Source: Nannochloropsis salina CCMP1776 (lineage: Eukaryota > Sar > Eustigmatophyceae > Eustigmatales > Monodopsidaceae). From it: 64,000 bases of DNA. The DNA is taken from the NCBI GenBank assembly GCA_004565275.1, contig SDOX01000175.1, positions 210,222 to 274,221 on the forward strand, written 5' to 3'. The position numbers were made by a program, and so were the translations under genes. The notes beneath the pieces were generated by a model that worked only from the letters and a program-made list of their open reading frames with translations, had not been told where the DNA came from and made no database searches. This document shows, in pieces, positions 52,531 to 64,000 of the stretch. Every line of letters begins with the position of its first letter. Position 1 is the first letter of the stretch.

Positions 52531-55500
52531 ATGCTGCAACTTCGAAGGACGTTTGCCTGCTTTCCATCGCATGCGGATTATTATGACCAGGATGAAGCAG
52601 CTGCCGCAGTGGGATACGACTTCCCGGACCGGCGGTGGACGCACACGCGAAAACGTTTAAGGCGGCGAAGTGTTGAGGTATGTGAAGTCCGCTACATGTT
52701 GGGAGTGCCATTATGTGACCCAGCCTAGCCTCGACAAGAGATGACTTTGATGTCTCTTCTAGCCCTTTGCTTTTCTTCAGCAATTGAATCAACGCAGCAA
52801 GTTTTGAACTTATCTTCCCTTCTCTACATTGACGAACGCGGTTGATCCATGCTTGCCTTTAAGTCCCTAGGTGCCTCCATCTCACTCTTTCGCCCGTTTC
52901 CTCGTGCCAGGAATGGCTCATGCGTTTCGCCCGCGACATAGAGGCCGCAAATGACGAGATTTCGCGGCAGCAAGCGGAGAGCCAGGCCCCATGCCTGACC
53001 CTGAGCACCGAGGTCCTCGACTTGCTCGCCCGCCACCTGCAGGGGTCCCACGGACTCCCCCCTCCCCCGGCCCCCCCCACCACGCAGCTTCAGGACCGAC
53101 GCCGGCTGCACCGCTTTCTCGCCTCTGTGTCGTCCTTGCGCCTCCTCGAATGCGACCCCCGCCGTAGCCACCCTTGTCCGGGTCTGCGGCCCGCCCTCTG
53201 CCCCGCTCTCGCCAGGCTGGAGCTGAGCGGGGTCCTCCCCTCGGCCTTGGCGCCGGCACTGCCCGCCCTCCGCTCTCGACTGCAGGCGCTGCGGTTGGAG
53301 AGGATCGCCCTCGCGGGTTTGGATGAGCTCTTGCTTTATCCCGAGGGCGGGAGGGAGGGCGGGGAGGAGGTGGGGCGCAAGCAGGTGCAGTGGCGGTGTT
53401 TGCAGCGTCTGGAGCTGAGGAAGTGCGACCTGGGGGACCTGCATCCGGCTTCGGGCCTGGCTGGCGCCTGCCCTCGCCTCGAGCACCTTTTTCTGTCCCA
53501 CAACCGGCTGGTCTCGGTGGCGGGCCTGTCGCGGGTCTTTGAGGGCGGGNNNNNNNNNNNNNNNNNNNNNNNNNNNNNNNNNNNNNNNNNNNNNNNNNNN
53601 NNNNNNNNNNNNNNNNNNNNNNNNNNNNNNNNNNNNNNNNNNNNNNNNNCCCCTCCCTCCCTCCCCCACCCCTCCCCGCCTCCATCCTTTTGGAGGACGC
53701 GCCCTCGGGGCCGAGCGGGGACTTCGGGCCCGAAGATCTCCGAAAAAGGCCGAGGGAGAGGCTCTGGTCTCCGTCCACGGACAGTGTCGCAGCCCCTCCG
53801 GGAACCCCCCCCGCGTCCTCGTCCGGACCAGGCCCCCTGCTCGCAGCGACCGCACCCTCACCGCCAGTGCGGGCGGCCCTAGCCTCGGTGACACCGGGTC
53901 CCCGCTCCCCTTCCCCTTCTCTTCCCTCCCTCCTTCTCGCGCCCGTCTCAATCCACATGAGCGTTCCCGAGGGAGGACGCGCCTCCGCTTCCTCCCCCGC
54001 CCCTCCCCCCGCCCCTCCTCCCTCCCCATCGCCATGTCCAACGGAATCCGACAAGCTAGCAGGCCCCGGCGATTGGCGGTGGTGGAGGAGGGGGAGGGAG
54101 GGGGGGAGGGAGGGCTGGAGGGAGGGGCGGGAGGGGATGCCCTCGGTCGGTTCCTGGCCGGGCTCTCTGTCCATTCCCTCCCCCCCCGGCGTCGGCGAAC
54201 AGAAGAGAGTCGGAGGGGAAGAGGAGGCGGCGGGAGCGGAGGGAGAAGAAGGTGATGGCGGCCTACAAGGAGCGAGTAAGGGCGATGCGGGAGGAGCTCC
54301 AGGAGCTGGAGGCGAGGGTGGCGCGGGCAAGGGAGGAGGTGGGCCGCGCGGAGAGGGCCGGGGGGGGGGAAGGGCGGGCGGAGGTGGCGGGGGAGGATGG
54401 ACAGGAGGAGGAAAAAGGAGAGGGTGAGATGGCTGTAGATTCATCGTCTGGGGAGCCCTCCTGCCTCCTCAAGGCGCGCCTCGTGCTGCCGGTGGGGAGG
54501 GAAGCGGAGGGAGAGGAGGGAAAGCAGGGGGCAGAGATGAGGAAGGAAGGAGAGGCGGAGGAGGAGGAAGAGGGGAGGGAGGAGGAAGGGGAGGTGAAAA
54601 AAGGAGGAGGCGGAGGAGGAGGAGGAGGAGGAGGAGGAGGAGGAGGAGGAAGAGGGGAGAGAAAGTCGGTGCGAGGAGAGGGTCGGCGTGACCCGGGCTC
54701 CTCCTCGACGGGGAAGCCGGTCGACGGCCCCCCTCCCCGCTTCCTCGCGCCCCAGGACCTGGACTCCCTTCGCGCCTTTTTGCTCGACCTCCCTGTCTTC
54801 AGAGGCCTCGCGCGCTCCTGCAGGGCACCCGCTGCCGGCCCCCCGTTCCCCCCTCCTCCCCCTCTCCCTCCCTCGCCTCCTCCTTCTCCCTCGACCCCGC
54901 CCTCTCTCTCTTCCTCTCCCTCGCTGTGCCCCGGCCCGAACGTCTCCTCCACCTCTTCCAGGTACCGTGCGCTTGAGGCTTCTGCCCCCGCCCTCGCCCG
55001 TCCCCTCACCCTCCCTCCCTCCCTCCCTTCCTTCCTCCCTCAGGAGAACTGCCTGCTCGACGTCCGCCGGCGCTCCGGTCGTGTCCAGGACCTGGTGGCC
55101 CTGGAAACGAGCCTCCTCCTCGCCCTCACGGACCGCCACCTCTACCTCCTCCATCCCGCCTTCGCCTGCCCCCACCCGGGCGGGCACCTCCGGCATGTCT
55201 CGGAGGCCCCTCTGCCCCTCCTTCTCGCCCGGTGCCCGCTCTCGGCCCTGACAAGGACGGTGGTGGGGTTCGGGGCGCTGTGGGGGCGCTTGGAGTTCGC
55301 GCTGGAGGTGTCTGGGGACGGGGAGGTCGGGGAGGTCGGGGGGGTGGCGGGCGTGGCGAGGCGAGAGGAGGATCCGGTGGCGGTGGCGGGGCTGACGATG
55401 GTGACCCGAGACAGGCACCGGACCTTTCGTCTCCTGAGCTCCGAGCTGAGGGCGCTGGCCAGGGAGGCGGGGCGGGAGGGACAGGGGGGGGGGGGGAGGA

Positions 55501-56060
55501 AGGTGGAGGTGGAGAACGCGGAGGAGGCAGGGAGGGAGGCGCTGGCGGAGGCCGGGGTGGAGGCGGCGGCGGGCTTGAGGTACCACGGGATGCTCTTTCA
55601 GTGGTCGAGGAAGAGGAAGGCCCGGGGCCTGGGGCTTTTGCCCCGCACGGTCCTGCTCACCGAGGAGGGGGAGCTTGTGGTGCTGGTGGAGGACCTGCGT
55701 CAGGCGGGCGGCCGGCGCGTGGCGGGGGCCGAGGGCGGGGGGGAGGGCCTGGGCCAGGGCGGGAAGGAGGGGGGGCGGGGGAAATTTGCGGCGCGACCGC
55801 GGGCGGGGAGGAGGATGGAGGTGTTGCTGCGGGTGCCGGTCGAGGAAGTGAAGGATTTGAGGGAGGAGGCGGGCGATCCGCGGGAGGTGACCCTGCGGGT
55901 CGAGGGGCGCGGGGAGGGCGGGGGGGCGGAGAGAGGCCTGGGGGGCGCGTTCTTGGCGCCGTGGCTGGGCAGGCGGACCTGGCGGTTCTACTCGGAGGAT
56001 CTGGAGCAGGTGGAGGCGCTTAGAAAGGCACTGGGGGAGTGGGGGGGAGGGGAGGGCTGA
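52531..56060 (+). CDS. Leucine-rich-repeat protein with C-terminal coiled coil and PH-like region; interrupted by gap and a likely frameshift
   Basis: Exon 1 (52531..52677, ending RKRLRRRSVE) joins in phase to exon 2 from 52911 (EWLMRFARDIEAANDEISRQ). Residues after about 110 form LRR units: LRLLECDPR, LARLELSGVLPSALAPAL, LQALRLERIALAGLDELLL, LQRLELRKCDLGDLHP and LEHLFLSHNRLVSVAGLSRV, reaching the gap at 53550. Right of the gap, a frame with SNGIRQASRPRRLAVVEEGE and GRFLAGLSVHSLPPRRRRTE shifts near 54205-54225 into the frame RRRRERREKKVMAAYKERVR, which runs to a stop at 56060 and includes a coiled coil, a poly-Gly run and VQDLVALETSLLLALTDRHL. The overall plan (LRR, linker, PH-like C-terminus) recalls nisch­arin/STK11IP proteins. 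The first exon and the region 53650-54250 are uncertain. Confidence 0.6.
53550..53649. other. Assembly gap (100 N) inside the LRR gene
   Basis: Exactly 100 N. The left flank codes for LRRs; the right flank begins in a C-rich pyrimidine tract. Unlike the first gap, the flanks do not overlap, so real sequence, perhaps further LRRs, is missing. Confidence 0.98.
54604..54652. repeat. GGA trinucleotide microsatellite coding for poly-Gly
   Basis: A run of GGA units with one interruption codes for about 17 Gly in the LRR gene's long 3' frame. On the other strand it gives poly-Pro or poly-Ser, which creates long but false minus-strand frames (for example 54263-55009). Confidence 0.85.
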
Positions 56061-56227
56061 GGAAGGGCGGTGTCTGAGCGAGGCAGTAAAGGGGCTTTTA
56101 GACAGTAAAGGGGCCTCGGCGAAAAGCAATGTAGAGGAACCACGCATCGACCGGTCTCACTCTCCCTTCTACGTCTCTGAACATGTCTTATGTTCCCCTT
56201 GCTTCGGCCCATATTTTTTAACCGCCA
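56061..56227. other. Convergent 3' spacer
   Basis: A 167-bp region between the LRR gene stop (+) and the extended phosphatidyltransferase stop (-). The sequence AGACAGTAAAGGGGC near 56100 partly repeats AGGCAGTAAAGGGGC at 56081. Nothing else is seen. Confidence 0.5.
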
Positions 56228-57288
56228 TCACGTCTCCGCCCGCGGTCCCTGAGCTTTTCTCTCCCGCCCCTGCTCCTCCACCAGGGCCTTCACCAGGCCC
56301 CATACGAAATACATCTCCATCCCCAGCGACACCAGCCGCCCCCCCCCCAGAGCATAGCCAACGCCGCGCACCACCATGCCGCCCGTGTCTCTATTCCCTC
56401 CCCCCACCCTTCCCCCCGCCCCTCTGATAGGGCCCCCGCCCGCCTTCCCAGTCCCGGCGCCGCGTGCAGGCAGAGCGGGAAGAGAGGGGCGAGAAAGAGG
56501 CTTCCCACGCCGTACACGCCCAGCACGTTCCTGAAGTTGTTGGAAAAGAAATAGCGGACGATCCAGGGGTCCGAAGCCCTCAGTTTCTTCCAGTGACGCC
56601 CCTGCTCCCGGTGCTGTAAGAGCTGCGAGGCCAGGAGGGTCAGCCACTCGACGCTGATGCAGATGAGCGCGGGGAGGGCCGTGCGCGCATCGAGGAGAGC
56701 GGAAGACACCCACATGCATCCGCGGAGGACGTTGTCGGCGACCACGTCCAGGAGGGCCCCCAAACGCGAGCATTGCTTCATCCGGCGGGCCGCCACCCCG
56801 TCCAACAGGTCCAAGGCCCCAGCCGACAGAAAAACCACAAGGGCGGCCAGGAGGTCGGGCTCCACGGTGGGGAGAGCCTCTGTCTCGCCCGCGCCGCCTA
56901 CGCGCCGCTCCATGTCACGCACGAGGGCGGAGGACGCCTGCGCCAAGGCCTTCCCCAGGAACGTGGTGGCGATGGGGGCGAGCAAGCCCGTAGTATAGCC
57001 GGCATGGGCAGCGTAATGTGTCGCCATCTGCACGACAGCCTGCACAGAGCAATTTGCTGCTTCTACGGCCAAGAGAGCGCGGCGAGAAGCTTCCTGTTGA
57101 CGCAAGACTGTCTGGATTACCATGGAGAGGCCGTAGATGCTGAGGAGGAGGCGGGCATAACAGAGCAGATTTGGGACGTAAAGAAGCACAGGAAGCCTCA
57201 CAGGCTCGTCCAGCGAGGCGTGTCTTGGAGGGGAAAGGACGGGTCTTAGATCTCGGTCGCGCAGTGGACGCGGTGGTCTGGCGGCCAT
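56228..57288 (-). CDS. CDP-alcohol phosphatidyltransferase (phosphatidylinositol-synthase-like), frameshift near C-terminus
   Basis: Integral membrane enzyme joining a CDP-alcohol or CDP-diacylglycerol with an alcohol. Start chosen at 57288 (MAARPPRPLRDRDLRP); the frame is open further upstream but without family features. After a first helix (VPNLLCYARLLLSIYGLSMV) the family motif is complete: DLLDGVAARRMKQCSRLGAL followed by LDVVADN, that is DxxDGxxAR(x)8GxxxDxxxD with the second catalytic Asp block. Later helices include NFRNVLGVYGVGSLFLAP. The reading frame then enters a G10 run (56339-56348, C on plus strand). Staying in frame gives WCRWGWRCISYGAW and a stop at 56290, whereas shifting gives RLVSLGMEMYFVWGLVKALV plus a basic tail to 56228, a sensible last helix. 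The insert of about 60 residues before the motif is unusual. Substrate not certain. Confidence 0.8.
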
Positions 57289-57935
57289 GTTTCCCTGTAG
57301 AGAGCATTGGGGGGAGGAGGGTTGAACTTTGGCGGGCGAGGCGGCGATCGAGCCTGGGGGCCGACGCTTTGTATGGTATACCCGCATCCCACGGCCCCAG
57401 GCGCAAAAGTGAAAAAGAAAAGATCCATGCTTTACGCAAGGGGTGTGGGCCCACTGCGACAGGCAAGTAGAAGGTAGAAAACACGACTTCCACACGCATT
57501 GCGGGGGCCATGGTGACCTCCCCTGCTCCCTCTTCTCCTCCAAGTCCTGGAGCTTTGAGTCAAAACTCTGGGGAGGGGTTCTAAAGCCATGGCAGAGATG
57601 CGCGAAGAAAAACAACATGAAGCGGATATGTGTAGATCGACACCACAGGCACCTAATTTCCTGTCTAAGTGGCAAGAGCATCCTATGGTTTCCTGTCTGA
57701 GTTCCTCTTATTCGCACACCCTTCCATCTCCGTCAGATCCGTCCCGTCTCTCTCTTTACCCCCGCCCTAGTGTCACGTCATGCACATTATCGTCAACTGC
57801 TTTCTCCCATTCCGGTCCAGCCTTACCCCTCGTCCTCCACCACGACATATCCACATCCCCGTCGCCCCCCTCCCAGCTTTCTCGTCCCCCCGCGAGCGCA
57901 AACCTCGGCCCATCCTGTTCCCATCCCGCCCGCCA
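57289..57935. other. Intergenic region, no supported gene
   Basis: About 650 bp between the phosphatidyltransferase start and the E2 stop, both minus strand. Open frames here on both strands are extensions or shadows. The stretch beside 57289 should be the transferase promoter. A pyrimidine-rich part lies at about 57700-57940. Confidence 0.4.
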
Positions 57936-59172
<1,237 letters not shown>

Positions 59173-60022
59173 GCTTGCTGCTCGGGCCTCTGCGTCAAGA
59201 TTGGATTGAAATGATGCTATCGGTGACCCTTTCAAACTTAAGGGCCTTCAGAAACTCCCAGAGTCACGATCGTACAGGAAGGCGAGGGAGGGAGAGGGGA
59301 ACGGCTGTGGCCCCCTGCTATCGTTGCAATATCCGCGCTGGGTAATAGTGTCCACAACTCCAAGTGATGATGCTAATACAGCAGTAACGAGTGGCTACAG
59401 AGGCCTGCCACTATTTTGGGAGGCGCTTCTTGCCTGTGAGGACGCGGGGGGCCGAGCAAGCTGTGAAAGTTGTTTCAGGATGGAACTGAAATGGAACAAG
59501 GGACAAAATGAAGGGTGTAGCAGAGACAAAGTAAAAGCTGGCACCTGGACAACTGATTAAAATGTGAGAAGCCAACAAAGACAGCGCTGTACAGATGTCC
59601 GTCCCTCCTGAGTGGACAGAAATGCGGTGAAATTGAGCCCCTAGGAGGCAGGAGTGACGGGGCTGGGAGCGAGAGACAGAGAGCGAGGGGTCAAAGTAGA
59701 GGCCATCGACCCAGATAAAAGCAATCGATCCCGCCCCGCCGCCAGGCCGGAGGCGCGCTTACTCCATGAGCTCGTTCCGACACTTCTCATGCTCTACAGC
59801 AGGGGTGGGCTTGGCACGGTGTGCGCGGGAGGTGCCAGCATGTTTTTGCCATGTAGCACTGGCCCACTCGCCGGACTTGAGGCCTGGGGCTTGTGTCCGC
59901 GCTCCACAAGCCATGCTTTGCTTACTACTGACGAGCCTGCTCTCTAACCCTCTCCAGCTCCTCACACTGAAAGACACACAGGGCTCTGGTGGCATCCCTC
60001 GACACCATCCTGCCCGAGAATT
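59173..60022. promoter_or_regulatory. Divergent spacer between E2 and HIT genes
   Basis: About 850 bp. Most holds nothing recognisable. On the minus strand a possible small two-exon frame (CEELERVREQA joined to QHEKCRNELME, stop at 59759) can be built, but I could not find a start, so no gene is called. Confidence 0.35.
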
Positions 60023-61744
60023 ATGGCACGGCGGCTCTCCATTACCGACACCCATGTGTGGGACCGACTGGAACGGTGCATGGGTAAGCGAAAACTTAGC
60101 ATCTTCCCGGCACTGAGAGCACGTGCCGGAGACGCAGGAGATTGGTTAAGAGCCTCGACTGTCGCTTAGACGTTTCATGCGCCCATGCGCGGGAAATGAG
60201 CCGTGTCGATGGCACGAATGTCTCGCTGCTCGGGCGCGGGAGTTAGCGGCCGACGAGGCCTCCGAATCAACGATTCGCCATTCCCATTCTCTTTCTCCCT
60301 TTTGAAATCCACCCTTCGAGTAGAGGAAGCGATTACCATCGAGGGTCGCCATGAGTCTTTAGCGGACTTCCTGGTGCACCATCCCGCGGAGGAAGTTACC
60401 AGTTATTTCACCGAGATAGTTGCCATGCTTGAACATCGCGGGATCGGTAATTGATTTTCTTGGATTGGGTGGATTGCCGTGAGGCAAAGGCATGAATGGC
60501 CCATGGCAGTTTGCCTGGTGCCGCAGGGGCTGAATCGGTGTGAAGCCGCTGGCAAAGCTTGTGAACGACGTTTCTTCTTTCCCTCCCATTCTCCCCCCCC
60601 TCCTCGCTTAGAAAACTACCACCTCGTGCTTAAGCACGCGGAGGACACATCAATGCGGGAGAATGAAAAAGAATACCACCTCAGTGAGAGGCGTCGGGCC
60701 GAAAGCAAAAGAGAGGCGGGTCAGCGAGGGGTAAGAAGGAGACGCGAGGGGAGCCTAGGGTCTGGGGGTATGCGAGAGGACGGGCGCGGGGAGGGTTATC
60801 GGAGAAGAGTCCACCGACAGAGTGGAGCGTCTCCACGGAGCGATGGCTCGGTGGAGCGGGGCAGCGAAGGCAAGGAGATACGCAACCCGATGCGGGAGGG
60901 GCGCGACCGAAGAAGAATGCGAGAGGAGGGGATGGAGAGCTCCAGGGGAGAGGAAGTACAAGTCCGAGGGAGGAGACAGCGGCGCGACGGACGGGACAGT
61001 CGGAGCAGGAGTCGGAATCGGGCAAAGGCGTGGCAGCTGAGAGAAGGCGGTCGCGAAAGGGGGGGTCGGGGTGGGACCGGGCGTGGGAGGAGCCAACGTC
61101 GTCGCTGCGGTCGTTCCAGCTCTCGATCACGCTCCAGATCTCTCTCACCTGAATGCCGCTCCTGCGCCCGTTCTCTTTCCCCCCCATCACCTGCCCCCTG
61201 TCCCTTCCCCACCGCCACCCCCACCGGCCCCCCGAAGAAAGCCGCCTGGGCCATCGTGGTGTACCACGGAGGGAGCGCGCGCAAGGACTTTTCTGGGCCC
61301 TTGGCGGCGTCTAGCTGCATGTCTTGCGATTTAGGTACGAGCATGCAGATGGGTCTGACGGGATCGGGAAGCGGGGGCCTCCCGGCCAAGGCCTCTCTCA
61401 TCTACGAGGACGAACACATGCGATATTGGCACGATGCCAAGGGCCGGCCGCTCTTCGTGGTGACGCCGCTTCGGCACGTGCACAATTTGAAGGAACTCAC
61501 GGGCGCGGAAATGCACCGGTTGTGGAGCGGAGCCATGAAGATCCTCACGGACATGGGTTGCGACCCGAAGCAGGACATGCGGGATATGATCCTGAATGCC
61601 GGAGTCGATAGAAATCACGCCCACTTGCACCTCAAGGTTCGCGTGACAGGGAGTGGCTTTGATCGGGCGCGTGCCAAGTGGAGTGAGCGAAGAAATCGCT
61701 TGGTGGATGCTTTGAGAACTTTCGCTCGAAAGCAGTCCTGTTGA
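60023..61744 (+). CDS. HIT-domain protein with Arg/Ser-rich central region, three exons
   Basis: Exons 60023..60083, 60321..60446 and 60612..61744 give 439 residues with exact phase. Exon 1 is MARRLSITDTHVWDRLERCM; exon 2 encodes EGRHESLADFLVHHPAEEVT and ends MLEHRGI; exon 3 starts ENYHLVLKHAEDTSMREN. Residues 90-285 are dominated by Arg, Glu and Ser, with RSRSRSLSPE and further RS/RD/RR dipeptides like splicing factors. The C-terminal 125 residues form a HIT fold: SLIYEDEHMRYWHDAKG, LFVVTPLRHVHNLKELTG and the nucleotide-binding histidine triad NHAHLHLKVRV. HIT enzymes hydrolyse or transfer nucleotide phosphates. The RS region suggests a nuclear, RNA-linked role, which is inference. An extra small intron near 61335 cannot be excluded. 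Confidence 0.78.
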
Positions 61745-62035
61745 CAGGGGGGGGCTGTGGCGAGTGGGCCAAGAAGAGGCACCCACAGAGGTCGTTGAAG
61801 AGAGTATGTTGATAGCTAAAACATGTCAATTTGTAAAAAGGTGAATGCTCAATGGATGCGTCCTTCAATTCTTGCTAGTTGGTTGGTAATGTTGTCTGGA
61901 GATCTCGAGTTAGCCGGGAGGTTAAAATCTCAGCCGTTGGAAGGTCGGTTACGCTCCCTCGAAATACCACTCCCAGCCGAGCCTTTACCCACGATATATT
62001 GACGTCAAGCCCAAAACAGGCGTGGTTCCCGACGC
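61745..62035. other. Intergenic spacer
   Basis: A 290-bp spacer between two plus-strand genes, with the 3' end of the HIT gene and the promoter of DDI1. A run of seven G lies at 61747-61753. No element is recognised. Confidence 0.4.
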
Positions 62036-63853
62036 ATGGCAGCTATTACCGTTACTGTTGCCGATGAGGAGGGAAATGCAGCCTCTCTGCAGGTACGAAA
62101 GACCTCTCCGCCGTCGTTCTCAAAAATTTAAATACCTCTGTAAAACCGAGCTCCTCCGCCCACCTCCCGCGTGCCCTATCCGCGATATACATCTTATAGG
62201 TAAGCACTCAGGATACTGTGGAGGCATTGAAGGCCCTTGTAGAGATCGAGATGCGTGTGCCCTCTGCGCAACAAGTCTTGCTGAAGGACGGGGCCCCCTT
62301 AGCTCCTGGTGCACGCCTCGGGGCGCTAGGCGTGGCCGACAACGACTTTCTTTTCCTGGTCCGCGACAATAGCAACGCGAATATTAGCGGCATGAGTGGT
62401 CGTGACACAACCACAAGCAGTGCCACCACAGCGACAGCGACGGCCTCGGCCGACGCGGGCACTGGCGGGGTCGGCCCTGCTGGTGCGGTCCGCTCCTTGA
62501 AGGACCTGCCCGCGGGATTGGGACCCGAGCAGCTCATGACCACCATCAAGGCCAACGGGCGCCTTCTGGCCGAGCTCCAGCACCACAACGCCCCGTTGGC
62601 CGCGGCCATCGCGACGGGCGACGTGGTCAAGGTCCGGTCAGTGCAAATGAAGCAGAAGCTGGAGGCAGTCTCGCGGCGGGTGGAGGAACAGGAGGCCATC
62701 AGGGCTTTGGAAGCGAACCCGATGGACCCTGAGGCCCAGCGGAAGATCGAGAGCATGATTCAGAGGGAAAACGTGCACCGGAACATGGAGCTGGCCATGG
62801 AGGAGATGCCGGAGGCCTTCGGATCGGTGGTGATGCTGTACGTGGATGTGCAGGTGAACGGGTGAGTGGTCGGGGGGGAGGGAGTGATCGGGGGCGTCCG
62901 AGGAGCTGCCCAGGTGCCTGGCTCAAGAGACGCAGCTTCTTGGCCCGCTTCTCCACCTTTCCCCCCTTCTCCTTGCTTCTCCATCTTTCCCCCCCACCAC
63001 CCCCCCAGGCACCCGATCAAGGCCTTTGTGGACTCCGGGGCACAGAGCACCATCATGTCTGCCGCCTGCGCGCTCCGATGCGGCTTGAGGTAAAGGAAGG
63101 GGGGATGAAGGACAGGGGGCGCCCCTGAGGCAGCGTTTGGGGAAAGATGGGACCGTCCTTTTCACGGCCCTGTGGGACGCGCTCGTCCCTTTCCCCCTCC
63201 CATGCAGCCGTCTCATCGACACTCGCTTCGCGGGCATCGCCAAGGGCGTAGGCACGTCCAAGATCCTGGGTCGTATCCACATGCACACACTCAAGGTGGG
63301 TGAAAGCTGACGACTGTCTCCCTTTCGTCCCCTCTCCCCACTCCATCGGCTATCACTCACTCGGTAGCTCACTCACGCATGCCCTCTCGCTTCGATGAAG
63401 TGACTGTCCGGACTCAGCCTCCCTCCCTCCCTCCCTCCCTCCCAGGTCGGGGAGGCCCACCTTCCCTGCACCTTCACGGTGCTCGAAAACGACGACGTGG
63501 ACTTTCTCTTCGGGCTGGACATGCTCAAACGGCACCAGTGTTGCATCGACCTCCGCCGCAACCTCTTGGTCTTGGGGAGCGCGGGGAAAGAGGTGCCGTT
63601 CCTTGCCGAGAAGGATCTCCCGGCCCGCGCCCGTGGCCACCAGGAGGAAGGTGCCGAGGGAGGGGGGGAGGGAGGGAGGGAGGGCGAACGGACGGGCGGG
63701 GAAGGAAGAGAGGCAGGCCTGGAGGGCCAGCTGATAGGACTGGGCTTCTCGCGGGAGCAGGCGCGAAGCGGATTGCGGCGGACGGAGGGAAACGTGGAGG
63801 AGGCGGCGGCCTTGCTCTTGGCTGAGTTCGGGGAGCGGGAGGGGGGAAGCTAG
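62036..63853 (+). CDS. DDI1: DDI1-type ubiquitin shuttle protease (UBL - retroviral-protease-like domain - UBA), five exons
   Basis: Proteasome shuttle with a retroviral-like aspartic protease domain. Exons 62036..62092, 62200..62861, 63009..63089, 63208..63295 and 63446..63853 give 431 residues. The UBL starts [19 protein letters not shown] and continues [20 protein letters not shown]; the acceptor at 62199 was chosen over one at 62211 because it keeps VSTQ and the usual strand length. A Thr/Ala-rich linker, then the helical domain ([40 protein letters not shown]) precede the protease: [19 protein letters not shown] followed by [10 protein letters not shown] (catalytic Asp in DSG). Later [29 protein letters not shown] and [14 protein letters not shown] follow. 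A Gly/Glu linker leads to a C-terminal UBA ([20 protein letters not shown]). All three domains are present, as in yeast Ddi1. Confidence 0.94.
63417..63444. repeat. CCCT array in intron 4 of DDI1
   Basis: A short perfect CCCT array directly precedes the CAG acceptor at 63443-63445 and forms its polypyrimidine tract. Confidence 0.8.
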
Positions 63854-64000
63854 AGAGGGAGTGACGTTGTATGCAGGAAACGAAAAGGGGGGAGCGGCGC
63901 AGGAACAAAAGTAATGCGAAAAAAAAGCACTAAGAGAAAAGCGTGGCAACTCGGGTTTCAAAAGGCACCCTTCTTACCCGACAGCTCCCCCTCGCCCCGG

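Noticed and set aside
54441-56147. 568-codon minus-strand frame opposite the LRR gene 3' end
   Set aside because: Antisense of a GC-rich, low-complexity coding region. It is dominated by Pro/Arg/Gly with no domain, while the plus strand gives a coiled coil and PH-like segment.
59759-60055. 98-codon minus-strand frame ending EHEKCRNELME, possibly a small two-exon gene
   Set aside because: The end looks protein-like and a splice can be built, but no start or leader was found and upstream sequence overlaps the first HIT exon. Left uncalled.

Overview
The window is nuclear DNA of a eukaryotic microalga. Most genes carry short introns, roughly 55-245 bp, with GT-AG ends; donors are often GTACGT, GTAAGT or GTGAGT. 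Exons are GC-rich and intergenic spaces are small. A violaxanthin de-epoxidase (48022-49635) and a short-chain dehydrogenase (9692-10980) both begin with a signal peptide ending at an Ala/Ser-Phe site, the bipartite plastid targeting of secondary algae. A violaxanthin cycle plus this targeting points to a eustigmatophyte-like stramenopile (Nannochloropsis/Microchloropsis type). The species is inferred, not proven. Exon joins were made by hand from splice signals, reading phase and family knowledge.

Layout. 1-12 kb: a Ser-rich gene start at the edge, a PAPS-type SLC35B transporter (-), a 1126-residue mitochondrial helical protein (+), a coiled-coil protein (-), a plastid SDR (+, frameshifted). 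11-33 kb: pyruvate dehydrogenase kinase (-), Sel1-repeat protein, glutathione-dependent formaldehyde dehydrogenase, aspartate aminotransferase, S-adenosylhomocysteinase, UTP23, rhodanese-like/methyltransferase fusion, PARN-like nuclease (all +), Gfo/Idh/MocA oxidoreductase (-), AP-3 sigma (+), DHRS12-like SDR (-). 33-41 kb: an SLC25A19-like thiamine pyrophosphate carrier, then a 3,135-bp stretch present twice on either side of a 100-N gap, most likely a false assembly duplication. 41-64 kb: disordered protein (-), ERV41/46-type PDI fusion, xylose isomerase, violaxanthin de-epoxidase (-), proteasome chaperone PSMG3, secreted DUF2059-like protein (-), LRR protein broken by a second 100-N gap, CDP-alcohol phosphatidyltransferase (-, frameshifted), UBE2K-type E2 (-), HIT protein with RS domain, DDI1-type ubiquitin shuttle protease.

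There are no operons, and the genes are mainly housekeeping. Several fit shared themes: one-carbon and methyl metabolism (AHCY, formaldehyde dehydrogenase, methyltransferase), ubiquitin-proteasome function (PSMG3, UBE2K, DDI1), mitochondria (PDK, TPP carrier, aminotransferase, PARN-like, the 1126-residue protein) and ER/Golgi traffic (AP-3, PDI-ERV, SLC35B). I found no undescribed multi-gene system. The most notable signals are a triplicated splice-acceptor segment in the E2 gene, a Tyr-x3-His SDR active site, a cysteine-less rhodanese-methyltransferase fusion, a HIT domain fused to an RS region, and three assembly defects that change gene models.
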